DNA of 64,000 nt from Saturnia japonica (lineage: Eukaryota; Arthropoda; Insecta; Lepidoptera; Saturniidae): NCBI GenBank assembly GCA_033032175.1, contig CM065313.1:18391327-18455326 (forward strand), read 5' to 3'. Every line of letters begins with the position of its first letter. Within the stretch, counting starts at the first letter, position 1. The notes under the pieces are model-generated. The model ran no database searches. It had not been told where the DNA came from and worked only from the letters and a program-made list of their open reading frames with translations. Positions 30,406-43,100 of the stretch are shown here, piece by piece. The translations under genes were made by a program, and so were the position numbers.

Positions 30406-32083
30406 AAATCCCGGTATAGTCCTTGTGAAACAAGGTCAAGCTAGTGTAAGTTATGATAAGTGGACAATAATTAAGATTTTAGATTTAAGTCTGATACGTG
30501 AGGATTTAGAATTCAATATAAAAAGATATACTAAATTTAATCAATATTTAAAAACACATTTTGATAATGAAACATCTAATGTTCAACTTTTTAATGTAAA
30601 GCTTCAAACGAATTATGTAATGAATATTAGTATTAAAAAATTAGAACAGTTATCTCCATCAACTAGAATTAAACGTGGACTTCTCAATCCTCTTGGATCT
30701 ATTATTAAGCTTATAACTGGTAACTTAGATCATAATGATGCTTTAAGATATGAAAATATGATTGATTCTCTAACGACACGCCAAAATACACTCATTAAAA
30801 AGGTAACCTTAATATCAGATATTTCTGAATCAATGATAAAGATAACAAATTTCACGAAGGACAATTTCATTCGAATAGATAAAGAGTTACGAGAAATAAA
30901 AAAATTAATAAATCAAACTAATATTGATATAACTACCCATAATTTTATTAATGTTTATAATTTATTTTTCCATAATTTTCAACTACTCTACATTCGGTTG
31001 AATGAAATTGAAACTTCTCTGGCATTCAGTAAATTAAAAATATTACACCAATCTCTTATAAACTCAAATGAATTATTAGAATTGTTAAAAAAGATAGAGA
31101 AATTCTACAAACTTGTGTATCCAGTAAGTTATGACAGTTTAGTTAAAATAGAGCAATGTATAGAGCTTAAAGCTTATACAAAAGGAAGTCAAATAACATT
31201 CATTTTAGATATACCAATAATTAGAGATGAAATTTATACATACTACAGAGCAATTCCAATACCTATGACCAATCCTTCTAATCATACCACCATCATTATT
31301 CCTAAATTTCCTTACCTATTAGTAAAAGGGTCTAAATTTGTCTCGCTCACTTTACCTTGTAATGAACTTCACGACGAAATGTTCCTGTGTCACGAGGATG
31401 ATTCTCGAACAACTTCAGAAGACACTTGCATAACAGCATTAATTCAATTTTCTTCGAATACGAGTTCTTGTCATCCAGTACCAGTTGAAATCAAGACCAT
31501 TAAGATACAACCAATTGGAAAAGAGAGATGGATTCTTCATAGTAACGCTGAGAATATATTATCAAAAATTTGTAACGACGAAATAACGAAAGAAAATATA
31601 GAAGGGACATACTTCCTCGTCCTAGATGACCATTGCGATGTTAAAATTGGTGAAATTACGCTAAAAGCTCACCATATTACTACGAGTAATTTGAAGATGT
31701 CAAAATTACCGATTATTAATCTTCCCGAAATAACAATTACTGAGCAACAATTGCAACGTGAACCCATCAATTTGGATAACAGTGAATTAATAAATCTTCA
31801 ACATTTAAATAATCTTTTAAAAATCAGTGAAAGTGAACTAAAAACATCAAGTGAAAGAATTATTAATGTAAAAAGTGTTAGTGCCGGAACTTTATTGTTA
31901 TATGTGATTATATTTCTATTAATTCTTGTATTCTTAGTATATAAGCTCAGTTTTTGTAAAAATTATTGCTATCGAAATAATCATAGTGATAATCATCCCT
32001 CTGATAATTTCGAACTTGAGGGGGAGGAGTTATGCAGTCTGTACCCTCTCTTATTACGTCTTGTTAATTGGTACATACGTTAG
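30397..32083 (+). CDS. Envelope glycoprotein (errantivirus / baculovirus F-like), open frame
   Basis: Open for about 560 codons without an obvious ATG near its 5' end. A likely splice acceptor (CCCTTCAACTTCACAG, AG at 30395-30396) suggests it is expressed from a spliced RNA, as known for errantiviruses, with the start and signal peptide elsewhere. Visible features: furin-type site RIKR (arginine codon 30665 onward) followed by a hydrophobic GLLNPLGSIIKLI stretch as in F-type fusion proteins, coiled-coil-like Leu/Ile repeats, several cysteines at 31.3-31.6 kb, and a membrane anchor LLLYVIIFLLILVFLVY near the C-terminus (about 31890-31945). The last 18 codons and the TAG stop lie in the 3' LTR. 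No break is seen. Confidence 0.85.
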
Positions 32084-32335
32084 AAATGCTGATGTTACGT
32101 TTTTAACCCATATTATGTCTGCAAACTACTGATAGACACCTGGTGTTTTGACTGAATGTATTGCGACATATTTCTCATTATTTCATAGTAAACAGCCCCA
32201 CTTTGTGTTTATAGAATAAGAGTTTATAAAAGAGACATTTGTAACAAATAAAAGCATTCTTAATAAAGCTTCTTGAGAATCAGTCTTGTCTTAGACTTTT
32301 TAAAAAACCCTCGGCAGTGCTCCCGAAATTTAACT
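32028..32335 (+). repeat. 3' LTR of errantivirus
   Basis: 308 bp, follows polypurine tract GAGGGGGAGG (32018-32027). The envelope frame runs 56 bp into it. Followed by duplication AGGT. Confidence 0.95.
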
Positions 32336-32339
32336 AGGT

Positions 32340-34489
32340 ATACAATAATTTTGTTCTCGTCTCACAAACAACAATATGCTCCCTTAATTTTAATAACAGA
32401 ATCAAAGAAGATATCAACTTCATTTGTAAATACTCTAGGAAGTAATGTTGTAATTTCTCATGAGTCTATGTAACGGTGAATAGTAACCTAGATTTGTACG
32501 AGATCGTTTCTCACAAAATAATTTATAGGTTTTTGTTCGTGGTATTCTTGATGGTCAGGTTATATTAACTTCTGAAAGAAGCAGAGGCACATCCAAGATA
32601 CCATTCACCAAATTAAACAGAAACACACTATCCAACAGTTGTCGACGATTTCTTAGAGAAACTTCTTGAAATAAAAATCAGTGATGTGTGTGTATCGTGG
32701 TCGCGATATTTATCATCTTTATTTTAACTTTTTTCCTTTAATTTTTAGTGCTAAATGTAATGTTAATTTTCTTTGTAAAAACTGTGTGCCCGTATTTTCA
32801 TGGCAATAAATTTATTTTCTGTCTGAAAGAATTTGTTTCCTTCCTTCCTTCTTTCTTTCTATATAATCCGTTTCATTACCGTATTTACACTGACTGATCT
32901 CTAAGCTCGACAAACCAAAAGCATCACCGCCTAAGAAGTTTTCTCGCAGTCAATGGTTAAAAGTAGAGTACATTACTCGATTTTTTTTTTTTAAATCTCG
33001 GTCCTTGTATCCCTCGCTCCGCTCAGGATTCTACTCAAGAATCCTGTGCTGCTCTCGGGATCCAACTCAGTCACTCGAATTAAATTCCCTTTTTTTCAAT
33101 TATTGTGTAATCTACTATTATTGCAAATGAATAGTATGCCCGACATGATTTCTCATCGGCGACACATCAGGAATCCTAATTTTAACCTCGTTACGGGATG
33201 AATTATTATCAAAAGTACCTTTAATACTCACTGGCGTTGTATAATAAATTTCTGTGAAAATTACATGCATATGCTGTTTTGTTTGTCCAACTGTATTAAG
33301 AATATTATTACATAGTACTAGCAATAGCCAGCACCTTCAATAAAATTAGCTAATATAACAAATTTTATTATAAGAATACAAATAACATAAATAACTCAGG
33401 GATAATATAGCTTCCTCTTAGTGTAAGGCTTTACAGAATAAGATCAGTTTTTCCCGAAAATATCATCTACAAACATACAAACTATACCTTTTATAAACGT
33501 ATATGGTAGTATAGATAAACGATAATATAACGAGATTACATAAACGGTTAAATTAAAATTAAAATTTTGATTGTGACGGTGACCATCTTTAAGTTCTCGT
33601 TTTTCTGTGGTAAACCTCGCTGTACTTATTATCAGATGTATATAATAGTTTTAATAAAATTAAATTTTACTAGCTTAAAAATAAATTAAACGTTTAATTC
33701 AAATGAATCTTTTAAGAAAAATGATATCATGTGGAATTGTCTCTTGGTTAGTACTGTTCCCCATAGATATATACTAATAATATAGACTACATATATACAT
33801 ATATATATGTATGTAATATATATATATTACATATAATATTACAGCTATGGTGTTTCCTCCTTCTTACAACATGGCGTCCTACAAACATAACGTGAAGAAA
33901 CAAATTTGAGGCACATATAACTTTACTTTTCGACATAAAACTTTGTGGATTTTATGAAGAAAATGTCTGTTATTAGTTATATTTTTCAAATTTAATTAAG
34001 CATCTAAAAAGCTTTAAAAAGACTTCGCCTCTGAAGCGTAAATCTATGCCAATTGTGATTTTATTGGCTATAAAATTTATTATTGCTATTTCGAACTTAC
34101 CACTTTCATTACTTTAATAGCTTTGGACTCGCTAAGCGTCGAAAAGTTTAACCTAAAAAGAGTTTCTATTGTTTGTTAGAATTATTAGAAATAAGTACAA
34201 AGTTAATGAAATAAAGTTTAAATTCGTTTGCATTGGAACCGTTGTGATCAATTTATTCAGTTCAAGAACGCTGTATGATAATTATTATGAAGTGAGTAGA
34301 TACCAATAATAAAAGTGCATAGGATAGTTGCAACAGAAATAGGGCGGCGAAATAATAATAACTTTGATTGAATAATAACCGTGTGGGATGTATGGTACAG
34401 TTGCGCTCGTAATGTCGAAATTATTCTATAAATCACACAGCCTCACACACACACAAACACATACATTAAAGTCTAAATTACTTACATAC
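32340..34489. other. Intergenic right of the errantivirus
   Basis: AT-rich, with a partial satellite-like unit near 32890 and an AT/TA microsatellite at 33785-33835. No gene seen. Confidence 0.45.
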
Positions 34490-34690
34490 TAATTAATCAC
34501 GCCTCTTTTCCAACGGGATAGGCAGAGACTAAGTTCGTCCACTTGCTACAATCCTGGCATACATCTTTCGCTTCTTCGACATTCATCAATCGTTCATACG
34601 TGCTCTTCGGCTTAGGGTTCTCTTGACCTGAGCTTCCTTCAGAAAGTCCCGATTTTATCGTAGAACGTTCGTCTAGGCTAGCGATTCCTT
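34490..34690 (-). repeat. Lepidopteran repeat fragment, probably LINE 3' end
   Basis: CACGCCTCTTTTCCAACGGG then ATAGGCAGAGACTAAG and CATCTTTCGCTTCTTCGACA; I recognise this type of text from common lepidopteran repeats. Not coding. Confidence 0.35.
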
Positions 34691-35304
34691 AACTGGGTTC
34701 CGCGGAACCCTGGTGAATCAGTCACATTTGTCATTCAATCGTTGAATTATTTTGGCTATTAAATAATTCCAGTAATGCAAAATTTATATTTATATGTTAT
34801 TTCTAATTGTACTGTTTTCATTTGTTGAACTGAAATTTCTTTCGGCCATGAAAAAATTGTGTAAAACGACAATACAGCATTAAGAACTAACATGTGTAAT
34901 GATCAAATTCAAAAAAAGATTCACTTTAACCAACATTCACAAGTTATAATCATTAATTAATGAAGGTTAATTATACTAAAACAGATTTTCTGAGTGTTCC
35001 GTAGTATTAAAAGTTTACGAACCACTGGTCTAGGTCTTTTTCTTCCTACGTTCCCATTGTGTACTTGTGTAATCATATTTTCTTATATTATCTTTCTTGT
35101 AACATCTAATGGTGTCAGTTTTGTTTTTAATTTATTCTTTCTCTTTGTCGTATTTTTGTGTTATTATTTAGTATGGGAATCGTTGACGACTGTGGCACAC
35201 TTACTATTAATGTCACTAACATGTTATCAAGTTTGTTAATAAATAATTTATTCTAAATATTCTATTCAAATTTCCTTTGTCACCAGAAATGTTATATAAT
35301 TATT

Positions 35305-35610
35305 TGAACTAGCGGTCGCCCAATGATCGAAATTCGACCAGCAACTTATTAATCATAAATTGTTTTCTGTTTGAAATTTTCAGTATGAACCTAAACAATG
35401 TATATTTTATCACTTGCTGTCACTTTTCATTGAGGGATTTTGGGGGATCTAAGTTCAATGGTACTGTACGGGTTTAGGATTCGCAGTATTAATTTATTTT
35501 GTTTAATATATTAGTAACAGATATTATATATAAATATTAGCTTTTTGCAGTCCCTAACCATATAAACTTTATCTATGCCAAATCTCATAGTCTTCCGTGC
35601 ACGCAATATG
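35305..35610 (-). repeat. Dispersed repeat family 3, copy 2 (inverted)
   Basis: Starts AACTAGCGGTCGCCCAATGA and continues as the reverse complement of 5930-6253 to CACGCAATATG. It lies about 720 bp upstream of the OR-A start. Confidence 0.55.
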
Positions 35611-36039
35611 CTCAAAATGGTACCGAAAGCTTTTGCTTCACGTATTAATACAATGGCAATGCGTTTCGTTTTACGAAGGTTCAAACGTAACATAGAATCT
35701 AAACTCTTGGTGTAGGAAAACTTCAAGCTAGAACCATAGCACGGAGGCAGAGCAATAAAGTGATGACAAAATACGGCAGAGAAACATTAAATATTCAAAC
35801 AACATTTTTTAAATATGGTTTATGTTGAATAATATAGTTTTATATGTCAGTGTATGGAGCTATGAGAAATGCTGTATACTCCTATAATTAACATACGCAT
35901 CAGGTACACACACTACACTATATTATAATGTGTAATGTTGTTGGAGTATTCATTAAAATGAATTAAAAAAAAAAAACATTCCTCGGATTTACAAATTTAG
36001 GAGCAAAGTTGCCAGATGGATACTCACCGAAGTTCCAAG

Positions 36040-36212
36040 TGAAATACCACTCACACACTCATCACGAGATCTCCAAAACTATAGTCCCGATTGACTTGGA
36101 ATTTAGCATAGTTACTCCTTTCGCGATGTAGACGATCATAAATAATGGATTTTTTTCAAAAAAAAAAAAAAAAAAAAAAATACACGGGTGAAACCGTGGG
36201 GCACAGCTAGTC
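36040..36212 (+). repeat. Helitron-like repeat end with A22 run, upstream of OR-A
   Basis: Ends ACGGGTGAAACCGTGGGGCA-CAGCTAGT after a run of about 22 A. It finishes 119 bp before the OR-A ATG, so it may lie in or next to the promoter. Confidence 0.5.
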
Positions 36213-36330
36213 GCATATAAAACAAGAAATGGTCGTTAAGAAATATATACTGCTTAGTGGCTTACGTTCTGAACTGTACGAAAACCACCACAAAACTTAA
36301 TAACGCAACGTAGACCAGACGTTTGCAGAA

Positions 36331-37115
36331 ATGGCGATAACTTTTGATGCTGTCATTAAAAAATACTCGCGCACCGTCGGACAAAGAAACGAAATCGATG
36401 ACGTTATGGCTTTAATTTTGTTTGTACAGAGAGTTTTTGGTCAGCAAATATTAGACCCAGACTGGACTTGGAAAAGATTTATTTACAATCAAATCTTTAC
36501 AATTACTCTTTTGATTTATGTCATTATTGGTACTGTAGATGTTCTAAGAAACCTTGCCGATGTACAGTTAATAGCTGAAGGATATTACACTGTAATGATA
36601 ACAAGCGTTTTTCCTGTCAAATATTTACTTTTTATTAACAACAGAAAAACTTTTCAAAAACTATATGTTACTGCGAAAACAATGTTATACGATTTCATAA
36701 AAGAGGACGCCGAGCGCGGTGCTTATGTTGTGAGGAAATGCAAACTCGTGAAACAATTGCTATTTTCAACAATCCTATTTCCAGTTGCTATGTACGTACT
36801 GACAGCTATGTATAATTACGTCACGGGAACAAAGGTAACTTTGTTGAAAACGACGACAATTTTAATGCCGATGACGACACCGTTCTATGAAATTGGATTG
36901 ATTTTACATACATTATATATATTTGAAATGGCATTAACGCTTTTAGTTATTGACATGTGGTTTGTGTTTCTTATGTTCTTCTATTGTGTGGCCAGCGACA
37001 GCCTTATAAAGGTCTTAATTGTTAAAAAGAGAGTGGAGGATACGGAGGAAATATATCAGACAAGATTAAATGATGCGCTAAGAAGATTTTATGTTGTACA
37101 TAAGGGGCAGACTGA
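36331..37115 (+). CDS. OR-A exon 1
   Basis: 261 codons plus two bases. Donor GTAAGT at 37116, so the in-frame TAA after GQTE is intronic. The ATG at 36331 matches the start of OR-B in alignment. It contains FVQRVFGQQILDPDWTWKRF and a long hydrophobic stretch near the end (DMWFVFLMFFYCVASDS). Confidence 0.94.
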
Positions 37116-40100
37116 GTAAGTTACTGATCGAGAGGGAATTTTGGTGTTAGTTGTTTTTTTTTTTTATGTTTGGCATAAATTAAAATAAAAGAAATATATT
37201 ACTTTCAGGTATTTAAACGTTCTTAACAAAATGTACAAATGGGCAACGGCGATACCGCTTTGTACTGTGTTCATGTGCTTATGTTCCATTATGTTTCTGA
37301 TGAGTGAGGTAAAAAGCTTTATTTTGTCTAAATTATTTCCTGTAAATTATTGATTATCAGATTTTTAGTAGGTAGCTGATCAAATAAAGTCTGTTTTGAA
37401 CGGCACGCTCCATGAGTGTAATAGACTGACGGCGAATCAAGACGGATGCCCAAATATCGTGAGGTTTTATTAACAGCCGCTTACTATATTTTACGTACAG
37501 ATCCAAAAATAAAATGACTGAGGAAAAGAAACTAAGAATACACTTAATTGCATTGAATACAACTAAAATTAATTGCGATTTTAGAGTGAACCAAAGTGGA
37601 TCTTGATATAGACACATGCCAGTGTATCAGTTAAGTTTGAAACGGGTGACACCGGCTAGTGTGTATATTTACACGAACCATTCCGAGCTAATTTCGACCC
37701 CACCTTAAGTAAAAATTATTCGATATACACACTTGAAATTTTGTATGTTTAATAAACCTCTGTCGAAAACACCTAGAATTCTAAAATTGACAAATAAACC
37801 TATTATAGTTCTTGAGCTATTAAGGTCTGAAAAGTAGCTTTTTTATCACCGACTTATTCATCAAAAATCTAGATCACTTTTAGGTGACTGAGTGAAATTT
37901 GGCATCAAGGTATCATCATTAAGTATATAAATACAAAGGATACAAACAAAAACTTCAAAAAGTACAATTTTCAAAGAAATACATCTCACTAACGGCGTTT
38001 CCATCGCTCAGCAATAGATGGCATTGTGCAGCTTTTAAAAACTTAGGGTATCTCAACAAAAAGATAAATGTGAAAAAGGGGCCATGTTCGTTAAAATCGA
38101 TGTTTGGAATAATCTTTGTCATCAATATAAGAGCTGAGATCCAAGCACCAAATTTAATAGCAGATCCCTTAATTATAACTAGGAATGTACGTTCTTCAAT
38201 TCATTTACAAAACAATTTGTTACTTTCTTTGACATGGGATTTCTAACTTGGCAAGTTTTAATTGTTAATAAATATTTACTTCAATTTATTATATATGAAG
38301 TTATTATATTAATTATATCGAGATATCGAACGATCGAAAGGTGGAAAAACAAATAAAGAAATTATTAAAAAATATAAATATATTAGATACTAGCTGTGCC
38401 CCTCGGTTTCACCCGAGTTTTTCTCCAACAAATACCGCGCCGCCAAAGCGACGGACCCGTGTAATCATAATTGTTATCACTTCTCGCAAGTACAAATTAT
38501 TTTAATTTTTCATTTTCTCCTACACTATGTGTCCTAATTACATACTATAAAAAGAAAAATTTAAATTGCCTTTATGATGAAATAACTTTGGTTCGTAAGG
38601 ATTAATATAATAAGCCTAAAAATAAAGCTCTAAATCAATTTTTAATCTTCAACATAAAAATACGCAAAATACCTTATTGTGGCTTATGCTATTAAGAAAC
38701 AGGAATATGTTACCGGAGACTATTGTTAGATATACTAAGGAACAATATTTTTGTAGAATATTATATTTACGTATCACTAACCATTACGCCAGCGCATGCG
38801 GATAAAGCAGTTCGGGAACACTTTCACTTAGACTTACTTAAACAAAAATCAATATTTAAGGCTAGCTGAGAGGTTTAGCTTAGTTCCAGATAGCTTACTA
38901 TTTTTCGTGAATCTGGCTATCATATACAAAAAGAATTTTTCGAATCCGACTGCTACCCGTTGTCCAGAGATTACCATGTTTAAACAAACAAACAAAAAAA
39001 CTCGTCCGCTTTACTAAATTATTAATAGTATAGATATACACGGACTGACCTCGGAACACGACAAACCAAAAGAAAATCATACATGTGTTTAACACTATTA
39101 TGGTGGTCGCGATCCCTACCACCCCGCTATATTACTGTATATACACTGACTAATCTCTGAACACGATAAACCAAAAAAAAATTATAGATGGTTTTTTCCT
39201 TTCTGACTGACTATACTGTTAGCCTAAAGAAATAGAGCCACTGATGGCTTTGACAGCTTCACCAGGCTTGGAGGCGAACGCTTAAGGCATTCAGCCGCGG
39301 AAGCGTGAGCAACATGCGCACAAAGGTGCCAAAGTGGCCGGACGTCGGCTTGGGCTGTTACCGTGATTGTGAAAAGGTCGCGAACTAACTAATTTCCTAT
39401 TTAGTATCCTGGAAACATGATCGAAAGTAACTATCGTAAAAAAAGAAGAAAAAAAGGTCCCTTACAGGATCTATGTACTTATGTGGTGTGCACGTATGTA
39501 TGTACATATTGTGTGTGGGTAACTACGTGATTGCAAGTGCAGTGTCACCAGTATCGCGCGAGCGGCTGCATGACTCAAGGGTTCTACACCGAGGGAACGA
39601 ACCTAGGCCTGAGTTGCCGTAAGAGAGGGAGGACATGACGGGTTTGCGGGAGCGAAATTAGCCGCCCGTCCCCTGCGGAGGGAACGGTAGTTTCGCGGGC
39701 GTGGGCGCGAGAACGCTTTGTTTGGAGAGACGGTGGAGTAGTATTTGTTTATTTCCTCGATCTTATAAATGGATCGGTGAAGATATTCGCAGCCGGAGTT
39801 ATTCGCGGGGGATGTTCGGTTTTGGGGTTTAAGTCGCGGCAGCTTTCACCAACAGATTCACGTGATTCGAAGCAGTGTCTAAGTACGATCGCGTAAAATA
39901 TTCAATTTACGATTCGACCAACGTACCAAGGGGCTTTGTTATTTTTACGTAAGAATCGGGTTTAGAGGATTTGGAATTTATTAATGTTGATCTTTGACGT
40001 ATGTGCGAATGTAACGCAGCTTATATGTCATGATAGGACGGACGTATGTTTTGTATAATGTAAGCTTATGTAGCTCAGGAATATTTTGCTTAGTATCAAG

Positions 40101-43100
40101 GAGTGCAGTCTATGTGTATTGTAAATCAACCTTATTTTTTAAAACACGAAACACTGTTATTTTTTCCTAAAAGCATAAATATGAATTTTCATATCCCTAA
40201 ATTTAGAAATAGTGGGTTCTTCATACAATCTTTCATCCCCTATTTTACCTCTTAAAGTTTTATTTTCACGACATAAGGTAAGCCAATGTCTTTCTTTAAG
40301 GTCCAATATATCCCTATACCAAAATTCATCAAATTTGGTTTGATGCGTTCTTCGTACAAACCTTCATCGTCTATTTCAGGGCGTGAAATGCAACAGACAG
40401 GACAGACAGAGTTACTTTCGCATTTATAATATTATTATGGATTATTCATTTCATTATGCTGTCGTTCTCTATGGTGTCAGTAAATTACCCAATAGCAGAA
40501 TAACGACAACAGTAATAATAATAAATTTTTGAAATTAATTCTCTTTCTCTCTCTCTATATATATCTTTCTTTGTTTCTCTTTAACTGATACTTTAGCATG
40601 GTAAACATAGTAAAAGATCGATTGTTGTGGTGTCCTTTTTGTTTTCTATAATAGTGATTTTTATATTGTTAACACAAACCTGAAAAGTGAATGAAAGACG
40701 GTAATTTTTTTGGAGAGATCGGCCTTTTAGACCTTGATTTATTGTGAATCGATACATCAGAGTTAGATTCGAATCGATCTTTTTCGGAATGAATTGCCTA
40801 GCAGCGATACGGTACTCGACTTGCTTGCGTGATTATATCCAACCTAGGGTGACCACTTATTAATATGATTTATTAAATAGATGTGTGGTCAACTCATATT
40901 GGAAAGTTCCAAATTCTCTGAAACTGTACATTTTTTAACTTTATGTAAACTTTCAATAGTCATCATTTTACAAACCAGTTCCAAAGTTTCAGCCAATATA
41001 ACTGAAGAGCTATTTTATAGCATTTTTATCGAACAAATGTTCGACGTGATTTTTTAAATTGATATAACTTTTTTATTTATGAACTCATTGAAGTAAAACC
41101 ACATTAAATGTTAAGTCAACCTTACCAAAATATATTAGTTGAAACCGTTTCCAAGATCAGTTAAGCCGTTTCTGAGATTAGCGCATACAAACGTTGGCAA
41201 ACAGACAAACACAAAAATTCTAACAATCATTGTTTTGGGTTCTCCTGCGTTGATAGGGACCCCCAATAATAGTTTTTCTCATATATCTTCTATGTACAGA
41301 CATCGATCAGTTACGTTTTTATATATAATATGTATAGATAGATGTAGATATGGTGGTCGCGATCCCTACCACCCTACTATATTATTGCATATACACCGAC
41401 TGATCTCTGAACACGATGAACCAAAATAAACTCATAGTTGGGTTTATCGCTATTTGTATGGTGGACGCGATACCTACCACCCCTCTATATTATTGCATAA
41501 ACACAGACTGATCTCTAAACACGACAAAGCAATAGAAAATCATAGATGGATTTATCACTCTATGCGTATGATATTGTAAATCATCCCTTATTGTACCACT
41601 CTGCCGATTCACTTTTAAAAAACGCGAAACTCTATTATTTCTTCCTAAAATCATAAATATGAATTTTCATATCCCTAAATTGAGAAATAGTGGGTTCTTC
41701 ATACAAAATTTCATCCCCTATTTGACCCCTTCATGTTTTATCTTTGGGCCATAAGGTACCATATGTCCGTCTCCAAGGTTCAATATATCTCTATTCATCA
41801 AAATTGGTTTAACGGGTTCTTCGTGCAAACCTTCATCCCCTATTTCACCCATTAAAGTTTTATTTTCACCACATAAGGTAGCCAAAGTTTTTCTCCAAAT
41901 TCCTACATATCTCTATATCAAAATTCATCAAAATTAGGTTCTTTATACGAACTTTCACCTCCCATTTCACCCCTTCTAATTTTATTTCCAAAAGTAGCCA
42001 ATGACCTTTCTCAACTAAAGTTCTTCAAAATTGGTTCAGCGGTCTAGGCTTGAAAATTCAACAGACGGGACAGAAAGAATTACTTTCGCATTTATAATAT
42101 TAGTAGGTATGGATTATTCAATTCATTATGCAGTCATTTTCTATAGTGTCATATACCAATTAAAATACTAACAGTAAATTATTACCTAACACCAAATTAA
42201 CGAAAACAGTTTATAATAATTAATTTTTGAAATGAATTCTCTTTCACTATATACCTGTAATAAATTCTCTCTCTCTATACCTTTCTATGTTTCTCTATAA
42301 TAAGTAATAATAACTTATACTTTAGTAAGGTAAAAATTACAAAAGATCGACTCTTGTGGTTCCCTTTTAGTTTTCTATTTTAGGGATTTTTATATTGTTA
42401 ATACAAATGTGAAAGTGAATCGAAAAAAGATCAATTTTTGAGAGATCGATCTTTTAGGCATCGATTTTTTTGGGAATCGATTCATAAGAGTTCGATTCGA
42501 ATCAATCTATTTCGAAATTAATTGCCATCCCTAGCAGCGGCGCAGCTATATTCAACTGACATATCCAGCCTATGCAGACCCCCTTTTAATATGATTTAAC
42601 ACATAGATCTGAGGTCAACTTATATTAGAAATTTCATTTTATTAAACTCTCCATTTTTTAACTTTATGAAAGGTTTCGATCATCATCGTTTTACAAACCA
42701 TAATATACAGATAGCTAAAATTTCAGTCAATTCAACTGAAGAGATGTTTTATAGCATTTTTATCAAAAAAATGTTCGACGTGATTTTTTAAATTGATATA
42801 ACTTTTTTATTTATGAACTTATTGAAGTAAAACAAACACTAAATGTTAAGTGAACCTTACCAGAATGTATTAGTGAAAACCGTTTCCAAATCGGTTATGC
42901 CGTTTCTGAGATTAGCGCGCACAAAAGTTGGCAAACAGACAAACAGACACACAGACAAAAATTCTAACAATCATTGTTTTGGGTTCTCCTGCGTTTATAG
43001 AGACCCCCAATAATAGTTTTTCTTATATATCTTCTATGTACAGTCATTGATCAGTTACGTTTTTATTATATGTATAGATTGTATAAAATTAATATGACTT

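Larger units (their letters stand above)
26795..32335 (+). mobile_element. Errantivirus-type endogenous retrovirus (Ty3/gypsy with env), polymerase deleted
   Basis: 5.54 kb between 308-bp LTRs that I see as identical, flanked by the 4-bp duplication AGGT (26791-26794, 32336-32339). LTRs begin AGTTA and end TAACT, as in insect errantiviruses. A tRNA-Ser type primer site, gag, integrase and an envelope gene are present; protease, RT and RNase H are absent. Identical LTRs and open ORFs point to very recent insertion, so a relative must have supplied polymerase. It lies between the two OR genes. The nearest known relatives I can name are TED/17.6/297-type elements. Confidence 0.93.

Noticed and set aside
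34994..35239. Hydrophobic 81-codon frame
   Set aside because: Hydrophobicity comes from T-rich DNA; no start context or homology that I can see.
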